Shown here: piece by piece, positions 18,980-29,306 of the stretch | How the letters are laid out: each line of letters opens with the position of its first letter | How positions within the stretch are numbered: position 1 is the first letter of the stretch | Assembly (NCBI GenBank): GCA_029688905.1 | Contig: JARULB010000005.1 | Location: forward strand, 186,001-250,000 | Length of the DNA: 64,000 nt | DNA from: Balneolales bacterium ANBcel1 | GTDB lineage: Bacteria; Bacteroidota; Rhodothermia; Balneolales; Natronogracilivirgulaceae | Direction: 5' to 3' | Notes under the pieces: generated by a model | What the model saw: only the letters and a program-made list of their open reading frames with translations | Told to the model about the DNA's origin: nothing | Database searches by the model: none | Program-made: the position numbers and the translations under genes

Positions 18980-19909
18980 GTGCACCATAGAATTGCGCAA
19001 CCCAGCGCCACGGGCAGGATCCGGCCCGCCGTTTTTTTTCTCCTTTTGCTGATGCCTCTTGTATTTGCACCGGAAGTAGAAGCCCAGCGCCATGCCGCAC
19101 GATCCCTGATCATCAATCCGCTCCTCGACGACCGCACCCATCTTGCAGATGGCGTAAGTGGCGCCTTCCATACCTTCGGAGGCTGGGCGGGTTTCGGAGT
19201 AGTTGCACACAGCAGTGACGACCATCATCTCTGGTATCAGGATCTCGGAGGTTATGTGGAGCTTTGGCGACAGGGTGACAGCTCTTCCATCCTGCTGACC
19301 GGCCAAATCCAGTTCATCGCCGATCCGCACAACGACATCAACTTCAACCCGAGGGCCATTTTCTGGGAGGAAGGACTTCTCTACACCACGCGCATCGCTC
19401 CCGGTTTCCTGCAGCTTGGCTTCATGCACCGCTGCAAGCACGATATCGACAATCTCGATATCGGCAGAGAACGCTCACTTATATTCAGCAGCATGATCCT
19501 GCGTTATCAGCATCCGGTCAGCCTGTTCCATCAAAACGACCTGATGATGATGGCGGGGTTCGAACATTACGTGATTACCTGGGACCGCCGCACTCCACGT
19601 CAGCTTGAACAAGCCGGGCCGAACTGGAACGATCTTCAGAATACGGCCACCCTGCACATGCACTGGCACCAGAATCCTGAGCAAACAAGTCCCTTCGCCG
19701 AAACCCGCCTGCAGCTCATCAATATGGAAGACCGGTTGCGCCTGAATCGTTCGGCTTCGGTCGGATGGCGCTTTCCGCGCAGCGGTGGTGAGTTCCGGTT
19801 TGTGCTCTCCTATGAGTATCTTCATGACAGCGGCATTCCCGCCGAACCGGAGAGCGCCCATCTCCTGAGCCTGGGGATACGTGCCGGATCCCCGTTCGTG
19901 TTCCGGTAA
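18980..19909 (+). CDS. Predicted outer-membrane/secreted protein of unknown function
   Basis: Not recognised. The first 30 residues from GTG 18980 form a signal peptide (basic residues, then VFFLLLLMPLVF, cleavage after VEA). The rest alternates polar and aromatic residues in barrel-like strands (LWYQDLGGYVELWR, ILLTGQIQFIAD, LQLGFMHRCKHD, RFVLSYEYLHD) and ends in FVFR, suggesting a beta-barrel. The reading frame is open further upstream into the end of the spermidine synthase gene, so the start is uncertain; GTG 18980 is chosen because it gives a complete signal peptide. It starts 37 bp after speE and may be co-transcribed. Confidence 0.6.
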   Translation: MHHRIAQPSATGRIRPAVFFLLLLMPLVFAPEVEAQRHAARSLIINPLLDDRTHLADGVSGAFHTFGGWAGFGVVAHSSDDHHLWYQDLGGYVELWRQGDSSSILLTGQIQFIADPHNDINFNPRAIFWEEGLLYTTRIAPGFLQLGFMHRCKHDIDNLDIGRERSLIFSSMILRYQHPVSLFHQNDLMMMAGFEHYVITWDRRTPRQLEQAGPNWNDLQNTATLHMHWHQNPEQTSPFAETRLQLINMEDRLRLNRSASVGWRFPRSGGEFRFVLSYEYLHDSGIPAEPESAHLLSLGIRAGSPFVFR

Positions 19910-20001
19910 TATCCCGCTCCGGAATTACATTTTCTTGTGAATAACCCCGCATTCATTTATTATCTGCGACTGGGCTTGCCTCGCGAGCCGGGGGTACCAA
20001 T

Positions 20002-21585
20002 GTGTCATCCTCTACCATTTCAACAGGCGAAACGCCGGAACGTATCCGGCCTGACGAACACACGGAGGTCTTTGTGATTTTTTTCTTTGTCGTAATCGGC
20101 TATCTCATACTGCTCATGTCCATATCGATATGGAAGAGTTTCCTGGTAAAAAACCAGGAGGATTTCATGGTAGCCGGCCGCTCGGTCTCGACGCCCAAAC
20201 TGGTCGGAACCCTGCTATGCACCTGGATGGGTTCCGGAAGCCTTTTGGCAGGCGCGGGCCTGGCCGCCAACATCGGCTTTTCCGAACTCTGGATGGCGGC
20301 GGGAGCGTGGGTCGCGATCGTCATCGTCTTTTTCCTGGCCGCCCGTGTCAGGCGCATCGCCGAGTTTACCGTGCCCGACATTCTGGAGCTCCGCTATAAC
20401 AAGTGGGCCAGAATTCTCGGAACAATCGTGATTGTCATCGCCTACACGACCATCGTAGGCTATCAGTTTCGTGCGGGGGGCTTTGTACTCGACCTGGTTG
20501 CCGGTGTACCGGAATGGCAGGGGGTCTTGCTTACCGCGGGCTTCATCGTCATTTTCACCGCTTTCGCCGGCATGCTCTCCATTGTCTCGGTGGATATCAT
20601 CAATGGCGCGGTGATCACCGTGGCCGTAATCATTGCCGTACCCCTGGTCTATATCCATATTGGTGGCGCCGAACACCTCACCGCCACCCTGGATCCTTCC
20701 TATTTCACCGTATTTGGCAACAATAATTTCTGGTGGGCAATGGGGATTTTCCTCCCGACGTTTTTCCTGCTTCTGGGTGAATCCAACATGTACCAGAAGT
20801 TTTTCTCGGCACGCAATGAGAAGTCAGCAAAATCAGCGGTGATGTGGTGGGTTGTCGGAACCATCATCGTGGAAACCGCCCTGGCATCGCTGGCCATTTT
20901 CGCATTCAGCCACTTCAACGCGCTGCCTGCCGCCTCTGAGTTTTTCCTGTCCAGTGGCGACTCGGAGCGGATCATTCTCCACACGGCCCGTTACGGAACC
21001 GAGGTCGGACTGCCGCTTGTGGTCGGACTCCTGCTCATCATGGCCTCCGTTGCCATCATCACCTCCACCGGAAACAGCTTTCTGCTTACGCCCTCGACAA
21101 ATCTGACCCGTGACATTTACCAGCGGTTTATCAACCCCTCGGCCGACGGCAAGCTGATTATCGTTGTGCAGCGCTCGATGGTCGTGCTGCTCGGACTGCT
21201 GGCCTACCTGCTGCTTACCCAGTTCGAAACCATTCTGGCCATGGCCCTTACGGCGTATACGATGGTCGGAGCCGGACTCACACCCGCCTTGCTGGCCGCT
21301 TTTCTGTGGAAACGGGTGACGGTGGCCGGCGGGGTTGCCTCCATCGCTACCGGTATGGGCATCACCCTGTTTATTACCATTGCCAACGCGGTGCTCGTGA
21401 ATATGACCGGCGAACAACTGCTCAATGAACAATACATTATTTTGCCTGCTGCTTCGGCGTCCATTCTGGTGCTGATTGTAGTCTCACTGCTGACACCACA
21501 CGATCCACAATCCAAATGGGGACGCTTCTATACGCATGAAACCTCCCTCAAGGAGGCCATGGAAAAGCAGAAAGGCAATCCCTGA
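20002..21585 (+). CDS. Sodium:solute symporter (SSS family)
   Basis: Inner-membrane carrier driving solute uptake with the sodium gradient. About 13 hydrophobic helices are visible in 527 residues. The first SSS signature appears early (VAGRSVSTPKLVGTLLCTWMGSGSLLAGAG), as does the region near TM5-6 (YTTIVGYQFRAGG). The start is GTG 20002; an internal start at the GTG before IFFFVV is possible because the first 24 residues are not conserved in kind. The substrate cannot be assigned (proline, pantothenate, sugar or acetate are family options). It is probably monocistronic. Confidence 0.88.
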   Translation: MSSSTISTGETPERIRPDEHTEVFVIFFFVVIGYLILLMSISIWKSFLVKNQEDFMVAGRSVSTPKLVGTLLCTWMGSGSLLAGAGLAANIGFSELWMAAGAWVAIVIVFFLAARVRRIAEFTVPDILELRYNKWARILGTIVIVIAYTTIVGYQFRAGGFVLDLVAGVPEWQGVLLTAGFIVIFTAFAGMLSIVSVDIINGAVITVAVIIAVPLVYIHIGGAEHLTATLDPSYFTVFGNNNFWWAMGIFLPTFFLLLGESNMYQKFFSARNEKSAKSAVMWWVVGTIIVETALASLAIFAFSHFNALPAASEFFLSSGDSERIILHTARYGTEVGLPLVVGLLLIMASVAIITSTGNSFLLTPSTNLTRDIYQRFINPSADGKLIIVVQRSMVVLLGLLAYLLLTQFETILAMALTAYTMVGAGLTPALLAAFLWKRVTVAGGVASIATGMGITLFITIANAVLVNMTGEQLLNEQYIILPAASASILVLIVVSLLTPHDPQSKWGRFYTHETSLKEAMEKQKGNP

Positions 21586-21817
21586 CCTGCCGAAAACCTT
21601 GCATTCACCGTCATAGGTCACGTATTTTACCGGTACGGTATATCATTGATCCGGCCGTAAATCCCCGTAACTTGGGTACGTATTCCCGCATCTTGCGCCA
21701 TCTGAGTCCGGCATGTAAACAATATGGCCGGAACGCATTGGCGATACCGCCGGATTCCGCCCATACCGGGTCATCGGTCCGCGGCCATTACAGATTCCAT
21801 TAGATCTACATAACCCC

Positions 21818-24556
21818 ATGCGCATCCTTCGTATTGCCCTGTTCATACTGATACCCGTCATACTGCTGATCATTTCGTCCAGCTGGATCATGGAGTGGCT
21901 CTGGCTGCGGGAGCTCGGGTATTCCGAGGTCTTCCGGGTCCTTAAAGGAACCCGGATCCTCCTGTTCTTCGCCGCGTTTCTGCTGGCCGCCGTGTATCTG
22001 GTGATCAACTTCCGCTACCTGGCCCGAAAACTGGGCGATTCCCGGTTTCTCGGTACCATCATCGCAGGCCTCAATCTCGCCATTCCCGCTCAGCGGCAAC
22101 AGAAATGGATACGTAACGCCGCAACTGTTCTGGCCCTGTTTATCGCTTTAATTTTCGCTCTTGCGTTCATGTTCCGCTGGGACGATGCGCTTCGCTTCCT
22201 CTGGACCCAGCCGTTCGGCTCCGTTGATCCGGTTTTCGGCAGGGACATCAGCTTCTACATGTTTCAGCTTCCCCTGCTCTCACTGCTGCAGGGATCGATT
22301 ACGGCTCTCACGTTCATCACAACACTGCTGCTTGCCGTAGCCTATTTTGCAACCGATATGGTGAGCGCCCGCCCCAACGAAGGCCTGCGCGCCGAGCCCG
22401 GAGTTCTGGGCCACATTAAAGTCAATCTCGGACTGTGGCTGCTCTCCCTTTCCGCGAGCTTCTATCTTTCACGCTACGAACTGCTCTTCCGGGAGGACGG
22501 GGTCGTCTTCGGAGCCGGATACACGCATCTGGCCATCGAGCTTCCCGCCCTCTGGATCGCGACGATACTGACCATCCTGCTTGCGCTGCTGGTATTGCTG
22601 AGCCGATGGGTTCGTATGACCAAAGTCATCGCCGGAACCGCCATCCTGCTGGTTCTGGTACTCATCGGAGGACGCCTGGTTCTGCCTTCCGCCGTACAGC
22701 AGTTACGCGTTAACCCCAACGAACTGGAGATCGAGCGCCCGTACATCGAGAAGAATATCGAAATGACCCGCCTGGCTTTTGGGCTCGACCGCATTCGCGA
22801 AGTCGACTACCCCGCAGACGATACGCTGCGTGCCGGCGATATCCGTCAGAATCAAACGCTTATCGAAAACATCCGGCTTTGGGATCCGCGCCTGCTTATT
22901 CAGACATACCGACAGTTGCAGGAGATCCGGCCCTACTACCAGTTTAATACGATCGGTATCGACCGCTATATCATCGACGGACAAAAGCAACAGGTGATGC
23001 TGGCCGGACGGGAACTGGCCCCGCAACTTCCCGACGGATCCAATACGTGGGTCAACCGCCACTTGCAGTATACACACGGCTACGGTGTGGCGATGAGCCC
23101 GGTTACCCGCGCCAATCGGCAGGGCGAACCCCTCATGCTGGCCCGTGACCTTCCGCCGGTGACCCATCCCGACATCCCCATCGACAACCCCGCCATCTAC
23201 TACGGCAAGCAGAGCGAAGGGTATGTGATCGTCAACTCCGGAACCGAGGAGCTCCATTACCCCGCCGGAGCCGGCAATGTCTATCACCATTATGAAGGCA
23301 CAGGAGGCATTCCGTTCCGCTCCTGGTTCTACCGGCTTTTATTTGCATGGGAGCTGGGCGACATCAATATCCTGCTCTCCGACTACATCCACCCGGAAAG
23401 CCGCCTGCAGATTTGGCGGAGCGTTCAGGATCGTATCGAACGCATCACCCCGTTTCTGACACTTGACGAAGACCCGTATCTGGTGGTGTACGACGGGCGG
23501 CTGGTCTGGATCCAGGATGCCTACACCACATCCTCCAAATTCCCCTATTCCGAACCTTTCGGAAGAATCAACTACATCCGCAACCCGGTCAAGATCGTGG
23601 TCGACGCCTACGACGGTACCGTCGATTATTATGTAATTGACGAACAGGATCCCGTCATCGCCGTCTATATGGCGATCTTTCCCGACCTGTTCCAGCGGGC
23701 CGACAGCATCCCGCCGGGCCTGGATAACCATTTCCGCTACCCGGTCAATTTGTTTGAAGTGCAGATGGAGCAGTACAGCCGCTATCACATGACCAACCCG
23801 CGGGTTTTTTATAATGACGAGGATCGCTGGCGCAGGCCGTTTGAACAGTACGGAGGGCGACGGCTTCTCATGGAGCCCTATTACGTTCTGGGACGGTTGC
23901 CGGGTGAAGAGAACGAAGAGCTGGAGTTCAAGCTGATCAGCCCGTTTACCCCGGAGGGCAGAAACAACATGATCGCCTGGATGGCGGCCCGATCGGATCC
24001 CGAGCATTACGGCGAATTGGTGACGTACCGGTTGCCGAAAGACCGCCTGATTTACGGCCCGGCCCAGATCGAATCGCGGATCGACCAGGATCCCGAGATC
24101 TCCCGGCAACTCGCCTTGTGGGATCAGCGCGGCTCCCGGGTGATTCGCGGCAACCTGCTTGTGGTTCCGGTTGCCAACTCGTTCATGTACGTGGAGCCCG
24201 TATTTCTGCTCGCCGACCGGGACGACATCCCGCAATTGCAACGGGTTATCGTTGCCATCGGGGACGATATTTCCATGCAACCCACCATCGAAGCCGCCCT
24301 TGTGGATCTTTTTGGTGATGAAGCCGACTTCCTGGGTCCGTCAATCGCCCCGGAAACCATTCCGGATGAAGAGGCGCTGATTGCCGAGATGGAAGAGCCG
24401 CTCCCTGTACAGGACCAGGCCCGGATGGTGAGTGTGGATCAGTTTGACCGGCTCCGGTCGCTGTGGCGTGATATGCGCCAGGCCATGCAGGACGGCAACT
24501 GGTCGCGTTACGGTGAATTGATGGAAGAGATGGAGGAGCTGCTGGATACGGATTGA
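21818..24556 (+). CDS. UPF0182-family large membrane protein
   Basis: Large protein of unknown function. Residues 1-290 contain seven hydrophobic helices, with the family-typical WLWLRELGYSEVF near the N-terminus. Residues about 300-840 form a soluble, probably extracytoplasmic domain with family motifs such as RPYIEKNIEMTRLAFGL, TRAGDIRQNQTLIENIRLWD-like text and YVEPVFL. The C-terminal 60 residues are acidic and helical. The length of 912 residues is normal for UPF0182. It stands alone after a 232-bp gap and is convergent with a small methyltransferase gene. Confidence 0.9.
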   Translation: MRILRIALFILIPVILLIISSSWIMEWLWLRELGYSEVFRVLKGTRILLFFAAFLLAAVYLVINFRYLARKLGDSRFLGTIIAGLNLAIPAQRQQKWIRNAATVLALFIALIFALAFMFRWDDALRFLWTQPFGSVDPVFGRDISFYMFQLPLLSLLQGSITALTFITTLLLAVAYFATDMVSARPNEGLRAEPGVLGHIKVNLGLWLLSLSASFYLSRYELLFREDGVVFGAGYTHLAIELPALWIATILTILLALLVLLSRWVRMTKVIAGTAILLVLVLIGGRLVLPSAVQQLRVNPNELEIERPYIEKNIEMTRLAFGLDRIREVDYPADDTLRAGDIRQNQTLIENIRLWDPRLLIQTYRQLQEIRPYYQFNTIGIDRYIIDGQKQQVMLAGRELAPQLPDGSNTWVNRHLQYTHGYGVAMSPVTRANRQGEPLMLARDLPPVTHPDIPIDNPAIYYGKQSEGYVIVNSGTEELHYPAGAGNVYHHYEGTGGIPFRSWFYRLLFAWELGDINILLSDYIHPESRLQIWRSVQDRIERITPFLTLDEDPYLVVYDGRLVWIQDAYTTSSKFPYSEPFGRINYIRNPVKIVVDAYDGTVDYYVIDEQDPVIAVYMAIFPDLFQRADSIPPGLDNHFRYPVNLFEVQMEQYSRYHMTNPRVFYNDEDRWRRPFEQYGGRRLLMEPYYVLGRLPGEENEELEFKLISPFTPEGRNNMIAWMAARSDPEHYGELVTYRLPKDRLIYGPAQIESRIDQDPEISRQLALWDQRGSRVIRGNLLVVPVANSFMYVEPVFLLADRDDIPQLQRVIVAIGDDISMQPTIEAALVDLFGDEADFLGPSIAPETIPDEEALIAEMEEPLPVQDQARMVSVDQFDRLRSLWRDMRQAMQDGNWSRYGELMEEMEELLDTD

Positions 24557-24587
24557 CGACACGTAGAACAGGTTTTCGGCCTTTCTT

Positions 24588-25181
24588 TTACTTCCGGGCA
24601 ATAACTCGAATCACACTTGCCGGACCGTTGTGGTATCGTCCTTCATTCAGCGTAACCTCCCGCTTTTCAAGCAGCCTGACATCCATACCGTCGAGCCACG
24701 CCGCCACCTGGTCTTTTGTATAGAGCAGTTCGTCATTTTGAGGCCCACCAGATGATCTCCCCAGCTGATCCTTTTCGTACAACTCCATAAGCAGCAATCC
24801 ACCGGGTTTGAGACTATTGATCATTTTCCAAACGGACCGTGCCTGATCTTCGGGTTGCTGATGAAAAAATATCACGCCACAAACATCAAACCGATCATTC
24901 CTGGTATCCCAACCCTCAAAAGGTGTGACATGATAGCGAATATCAACTCCATGCTTCGCCGCCAATCTATCTGCCTTTTCCTTACCGGAGCGACTCCAGT
25001 CGACAGCATCCACCTGCCATCCGTTTCTTGCCGCATATACCGCATTCCGACCTTCACCCTCTCCCGGTAACAGCAACATACCCGGAGTCAGGGTATCCAA
25101 CTGCTCCCGGAAAAACCGGTTGGGTTCTTCGCCATATGCATACGTTTCTTCCAGAAATCGCTCATCCCAAAACTCTCTCAT
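24588..25181 (-). CDS. Class I SAM-dependent methyltransferase (TehB-like)
   Basis: Small methyltransferase of 197 residues. The N-terminus (WDERFLEETYAYGEEPNRF) and motif I (MLLLPGEGEGRNAVYAA) match the tellurite/thiopurine-type methyltransferases of the TehB kind. The acidic residue of motif II is in VDAVDWSRSG and motif IV in DVCGVIFFHQ. The natural substrate is unknown; family members can detoxify tellurite or methylate small molecules. It is convergent with the UPF0182 gene, with about 30 bp between stops. Confidence 0.82.
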   Translation of the reverse strand: MREFWDERFLEETYAYGEEPNRFFREQLDTLTPGMLLLPGEGEGRNAVYAARNGWQVDAVDWSRSGKEKADRLAAKHGVDIRYHVTPFEGWDTRNDRFDVCGVIFFHQQPEDQARSVWKMINSLKPGGLLLMELYEKDQLGRSSGGPQNDELLYTKDQVAAWLDGMDVRLLEKREVTLNEGRYHNGPASVIRVIARK

Positions 25182-25372
25182 CTTGCTGCTCCTGTTTGGC
25201 TCACTGACTGAGGCTGGTTATCACTAAATACAAATATAGATATTTATATGTAACAACAATGCAAGCGCATAATCGTTCAGCGGTTCATCTTTGAAAACCC
25301 GGCTTCACAATCTAACTCAACCATGCGGGGATTTTGAGCGAATAGCCGGTGAGATTGAAAATAGCAGAAACT

Positions 25373-25401
25373 CCGGGACAAGCGGAGCCTCCGCGTCCCG
25401 G
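25373..25401. terminator. Strong hairpin downstream of the LRR/propeller gene
   Basis: Arms CCGGGAC (25373-25379) and GTCCCGG (25395-25401) with a nested GCGG/CCGC stem. It lies 60 bp beyond the stop of the minus-strand gene that ends at 25462, and 190 bp upstream of the methyltransferase start. There is no clean T-run, so it may be a terminator or a processing or stability element. Confidence 0.4.
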
Positions 25402-25461
25402 TTAACACACATTGTTTCTGCCTTTCAGTTAAGTGAGGATTCAATGGGGTTATTGCGAAAA

Positions 25462-27669
25462 CTATTTAATCAGTGTCATACGTCGCGATAGCACCTCATC
25501 ACCAATATTCAGTCGATAAAGATAAACTCCGCTGCTCAGATGGGACGCATCCCAGCTTATTCTGTGCGTCCCCGGATCCTGATGTCGATTCACCAGTACA
25601 TCCACCCGGCGGCCCAGCATATCAAACACCTCCAGGGTGACTTCTCCGGCTTCCGGGAGATCATAACGAATTACCGTAACCGGGTTAAACGGATTGGGAT
25701 AGTTTTGTCGAAGACTGAGCTTTTCCGGTATCTCGGCACGTCCCGGTTCATCGATGGAAGTAATCAAATTATCCGAAGACTGAACTCCGGTTCTGCGATT
25801 GTTCCCTTTATCGGTAGCCCATAAAGGAGAGTGGGCTACCGCAGATACAGTAGCCTGCCCCTGTTCTTTTTCTACTGACTCCGGAATTTGAACCCTGATC
25901 ACAGGCCCGCTTTCGCTTCCGATGTAAACTGCGCCGTTGGCATATAGAATGGATTCCGACGGATTTTCAGTAAAGGAAAACTGCCAATCGATTGTTCCGT
26001 CATTCTGATCGACAGCATAAACCTCGCCCTGACTGTCAACAACAAAAACTTTACCATCACCCAGCGCTGCTGTCGATACAACTGGATTTTGCAGCATTAC
26101 CTGCCAGAGCTCTTCACCCGTTTCGCCATCAAGACTATACAGAATACCGTTTTCATCGGCCAGGTATAAACGGTTATAGGCATCAATTACCGGAGAAGAT
26201 GAAAGGCCCTCATCAAATTCCTGACTCCAACCTTCCACCATCCCCTGATGGTCAAAGAACAGCTGTATCAAATTCTGACCGGTCACGGCATACGCGACAC
26301 CCGGCACTCCCAACGAAAGGCCGGCGGTGACCGTATCGTCCAGGCTGTACTCCCAGATTTGGGGTGGATCTTCTTCTGACTCAAGATCAAAACCGTATAT
26401 CGTGCCATCAGAAGAAACAACCAGCATAATCCTGTCGGCACTTACGACCGGAGATTTTCGCACGGGTGCATCCGCAAAAAAGCTCCATACAGTAGAGCCA
26501 ATGTAACGATCAAGTGCCAGCACATTTCTGTTTTCAATCCCTGCAATGACCAGGCCGCTCAGCTCATCAACTACAGGGGTTGTGCTTACGGCTCCACCGG
26601 TGGCAGTATTCCACATTGGAGCTCCGTTTTTATTAAAGGAATACAACCAGTTGTCACCAATCATGCTGAGCCCAGCAACCGACGATCCGTCCCAGGTCTT
26701 CTCGATGACCGTCAGGTCCATGTCGTCCATCGGTTGAAACTGAAATGTGTGTGACCAAATTCCGGGTCCCGTTTCATTTTGTGCCTGCACCCTCCAGAAA
26801 TATTCCTGCTCGGATTCCAGTGAAACGTCAATCGTGACAGACAAGCCGTCCACAATGGTATCGGCCAGCACCTGTTCGAACTGATCATCATCGGCCAATT
26901 GTACCCTGAATGTTTCGGCCGGTTGCATCGGGACCATGTGTGGATGTGCAATAAGTTCCTGCCAGCGAAACATAACCGGTTGTGGTACACTGCTTCCATG
27001 ATTGGCAGGTTGTGTTAGACGGGGTGCCGGTGGTGACCCGTCCACCAATCCGCTCGGACGCACATCATCAACACCTTCGACCCATTCAAAATAGGAACCA
27101 AAATCAATTTCGTAGATATGGGTCTCTTCAAACCAGAAAGTGTTCAAATCCGGCGATTCCGAAAATAATAGCGCTACGCCGTAGAGATCCCGGTTCCCGC
27201 TAAGCTTGACCTCCTCCAGATATTGCAGGTTTGTCACCCCGCTTAAATTTTCCGTGATATACTCCGGATCGTTGGATATTTGATTTCCGGATAAGTCCAG
27301 CTGCTTTAAATACTGTAATACCTCGATTGACTCAGTATACAACCGGTCAAACCAACTTACGCCATCCCCATTCAGGTTATTGTTCGAGAGCTGGATACCT
27401 GTAACACGCCATTCATCATCAAACTCTTCAAGTGCAATGCCATACCACTGGCTAACCGGATCATCAAGCCATCCGGACTGTTCATTCCAGTTTTCACCAT
27501 CCAATTGTTCATATAAAGCAACCAGTGCGAGGGAGTCCTGCTCTGAAATCGTTTGTGCCCAACTTGTCGCCGAAGTCACTGTCAAAAAAACCAACAGGAT
27601 TAGTGACGTCCGGGCCACTTTGCTGCATTTCCACAAAAAGATGGAAATTTTCGACGGTTTCTGAATCAT
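25462..27669 (-). CDS. Secreted LRR + PQQ-like beta-propeller protein with type IX sorting domain
   Basis: Predicted cell-surface or secreted protein of 735 residues. After a signal peptide (cleaved near SWA-Q) there is a leucine-rich-repeat region (about 45-190, NNNLNGDGVSWF, LKQLDLSGNQIS). A fibronectin-like segment follows (about 205-310, FRWQELIAHP ... YFWRVQAQN), then a PQQ/BamB-type propeller (about 320-600, repeats such as NRLYLADENGILYSLDGETG). The end is a classic Por C-terminal domain: LRQNYPNPFNPVTVIRYDL, then GVYLYRLNIGDEVLSRRMTLIK-type text. This marks export by the type IX system. The ligand is unknown; the domain combination is unusual. Confidence 0.85.
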   Translation of the reverse strand: MIQKPSKISIFLWKCSKVARTSLILLVFLTVTSATSWAQTISEQDSLALVALYEQLDGENWNEQSGWLDDPVSQWYGIALEEFDDEWRVTGIQLSNNNLNGDGVSWFDRLYTESIEVLQYLKQLDLSGNQISNDPEYITENLSGVTNLQYLEEVKLSGNRDLYGVALLFSESPDLNTFWFEETHIYEIDFGSYFEWVEGVDDVRPSGLVDGSPPAPRLTQPANHGSSVPQPVMFRWQELIAHPHMVPMQPAETFRVQLADDDQFEQVLADTIVDGLSVTIDVSLESEQEYFWRVQAQNETGPGIWSHTFQFQPMDDMDLTVIEKTWDGSSVAGLSMIGDNWLYSFNKNGAPMWNTATGGAVSTTPVVDELSGLVIAGIENRNVLALDRYIGSTVWSFFADAPVRKSPVVSADRIMLVVSSDGTIYGFDLESEEDPPQIWEYSLDDTVTAGLSLGVPGVAYAVTGQNLIQLFFDHQGMVEGWSQEFDEGLSSSPVIDAYNRLYLADENGILYSLDGETGEELWQVMLQNPVVSTAALGDGKVFVVDSQGEVYAVDQNDGTIDWQFSFTENPSESILYANGAVYIGSESGPVIRVQIPESVEKEQGQATVSAVAHSPLWATDKGNNRRTGVQSSDNLITSIDEPGRAEIPEKLSLRQNYPNPFNPVTVIRYDLPEAGEVTLEVFDMLGRRVDVLVNRHQDPGTHRISWDASHLSSGVYLYRLNIGDEVLSRRMTLIK

Positions 27670-28085
27670 CCGGTATTCCGGCTGGTTACCTGCTTCCCCA
27701 GGTATTCACTCTCGGCGTTTCTACTTTTCCCTTTAACGCCATCATGCACAAAACATCTACCTGTATACCGGTTGACTTCTCTTTGATACTGGTAGATGCC
27801 TAGATTCCAAACGTAACCGGTGTGCTTAACATCCCAAAGCATCGACTCTCTTACTCATCAATGGGAGTTTCAGCAACCATCGTGTACTATAATCGTTGGT
27901 CCATGTAGTACAGCAATCCAGTCGGCTTGTTATTATGATTGTACATTTAATGACTTGCAAAATCAAATTTTTCAACCTAAAAGGGATAATCCCTTACGAA
28001 ACCGTATCCTGTATAAAGCTCATTGTATGCTCCAAAACAGTATCCGCATAATAGGGATGATATATTTGTCAACACCATACTCGCT
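27670..28085. other. Gene-free stretch, 416 bp
   Basis: AT-richer than its surroundings. I see no convincing ORF or RNA gene. It holds one short perfect palindrome at 27981-27995 (AAGGGAT-A-ATCCCTT). The region should contain the promoter of the minus-strand LRR/propeller gene, but no promoter can be assigned with confidence. Confidence 0.5.
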
Positions 28086-29168
28086 TCAACGTTGTTCCTT
28101 TATTTTCCTTACACCCTGGGACAGTATCCCACCCAGAAATAGCAATATGGCAGCAACGTTTCCGTACGCACCGGCAGATCTAAGCTCCGGCAGCCAAAAT
28201 ATGTCACCGATCACACGGGCCAGTAAAAACAGGTTGAGGAGCGCATACGGCAGATAAAAATACCGGCTCCAGGGTACGATGAGCCCGGTAAGGGCGGGAA
28301 TGATCACGGCGGCATGGGCGAAAATCATGCTGAAAACAAATCCGACAAAATAGAGATGCAAAATGGCATCGTAAATCGGGCCGGCCCACGGCAGACCGTA
28401 GATGAGTCCGAAGATGCCGGCGAGGATGATCCAGCCGTAGGCGGTCAGCATGTTCAGTGCGCTGAAACGCGTCCATTCCACCGTGCGGATGGTCCGGCGC
28501 GCGATATCGTATTTCAGCAGCCATCCGGCCATCACAATCAGGAGGATTCCGGAGGCGATCCAGGCGGTGTAACGCGTGATATGAACCAGGGCCAGCGTAC
28601 CCATCCACAGAAAAATGAGGCCTGTAAAAATCCACTGTGCTTTTTCGGGAGGGCGCATCAGCCGGTTCAGTTCCAGGCGCTCGCCGAAAATCGTGAGTAC
28701 CGGAAATGCGATCCACCATCCGACCAGTTCGGGAATGGAAAGTCCAAGTGCAAAACCGGCGTTTCCAATCAGTAACGAAATGCCGCCCAGCAACATGATC
28801 ATATGCCAGGTGGACGGATGCTGTCGCCATAGCAGAAAAAGAACCGCCACCAGCAGGAAGGAGCCGGTCAGCAGAAAGAGGCTGCTCCAGAGGATATGGC
28901 CCGCGATGAACAGCCCGGTTGAGAGCACAAATGAGATTGGTGCCGCGTATGTCCATTTGCGTTCCATCGCAGCCGCCCGCTCCAGCGATATCAGTGCCGC
29001 GAGAAATCCGTTGATCATGAGCGGACCGTGTGCCGGGCCGGTGAGGACGGGAGGTTGGGGGACAGGGAGTCCGAACAGCATCAGGCCGCTATAGAGGCCG
29101 GAGAGGAGTCCCGCCGCCGCGCCGGCCATCAGCAAACCGAAGAGCAGATTGGTATAGGCCGGTTTCAT
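28086..29168 (-). CDS. NnrS-like multipass membrane protein
   Basis: Polytopic membrane protein of 360 residues with about twelve hydrophobic helices. The layout resembles NnrS, a haem/copper membrane protein linked to nitric-oxide stress: an early histidine in PAHGPLMINGF, a conserved arginine/glutamate patch (FGERLELNRLM) and two histidines in HLYFVGFVFSMIFAHAA. The similarity is by layout and motif style, so the assignment is moderate. ATG 29168 is chosen because the first helix follows it directly. It is the last gene of a minus-strand set with the MIP18-like, DUF2249 and Rrf2 genes, a context that supports an NO- or oxygen-related role. Confidence 0.55.
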   Translation of the reverse strand: MKPAYTNLLFGLLMAGAAAGLLSGLYSGLMLFGLPVPQPPVLTGPAHGPLMINGFLAALISLERAAAMERKWTYAAPISFVLSTGLFIAGHILWSSLFLLTGSFLLVAVLFLLWRQHPSTWHMIMLLGGISLLIGNAGFALGLSIPELVGWWIAFPVLTIFGERLELNRLMRPPEKAQWIFTGLIFLWMGTLALVHITRYTAWIASGILLIVMAGWLLKYDIARRTIRTVEWTRFSALNMLTAYGWIILAGIFGLIYGLPWAGPIYDAILHLYFVGFVFSMIFAHAAVIIPALTGLIVPWSRYFYLPYALLNLFLLARVIGDIFWLPELRSAGAYGNVAAILLFLGGILSQGVRKIKEQR

Positions 29169-29306
29169 AATTTTTTTTCGGATGTAGTTGAACTGCACAC
29201 AGCCGCTGCAACGAAGTCACGTTGCAAGACCGGGATGCGGCAGAATGAAGCACAAATTGGTAGTTGAGGCGAACAGAAAATAATGGCAATGACGAGAACA
29301 GACTGG

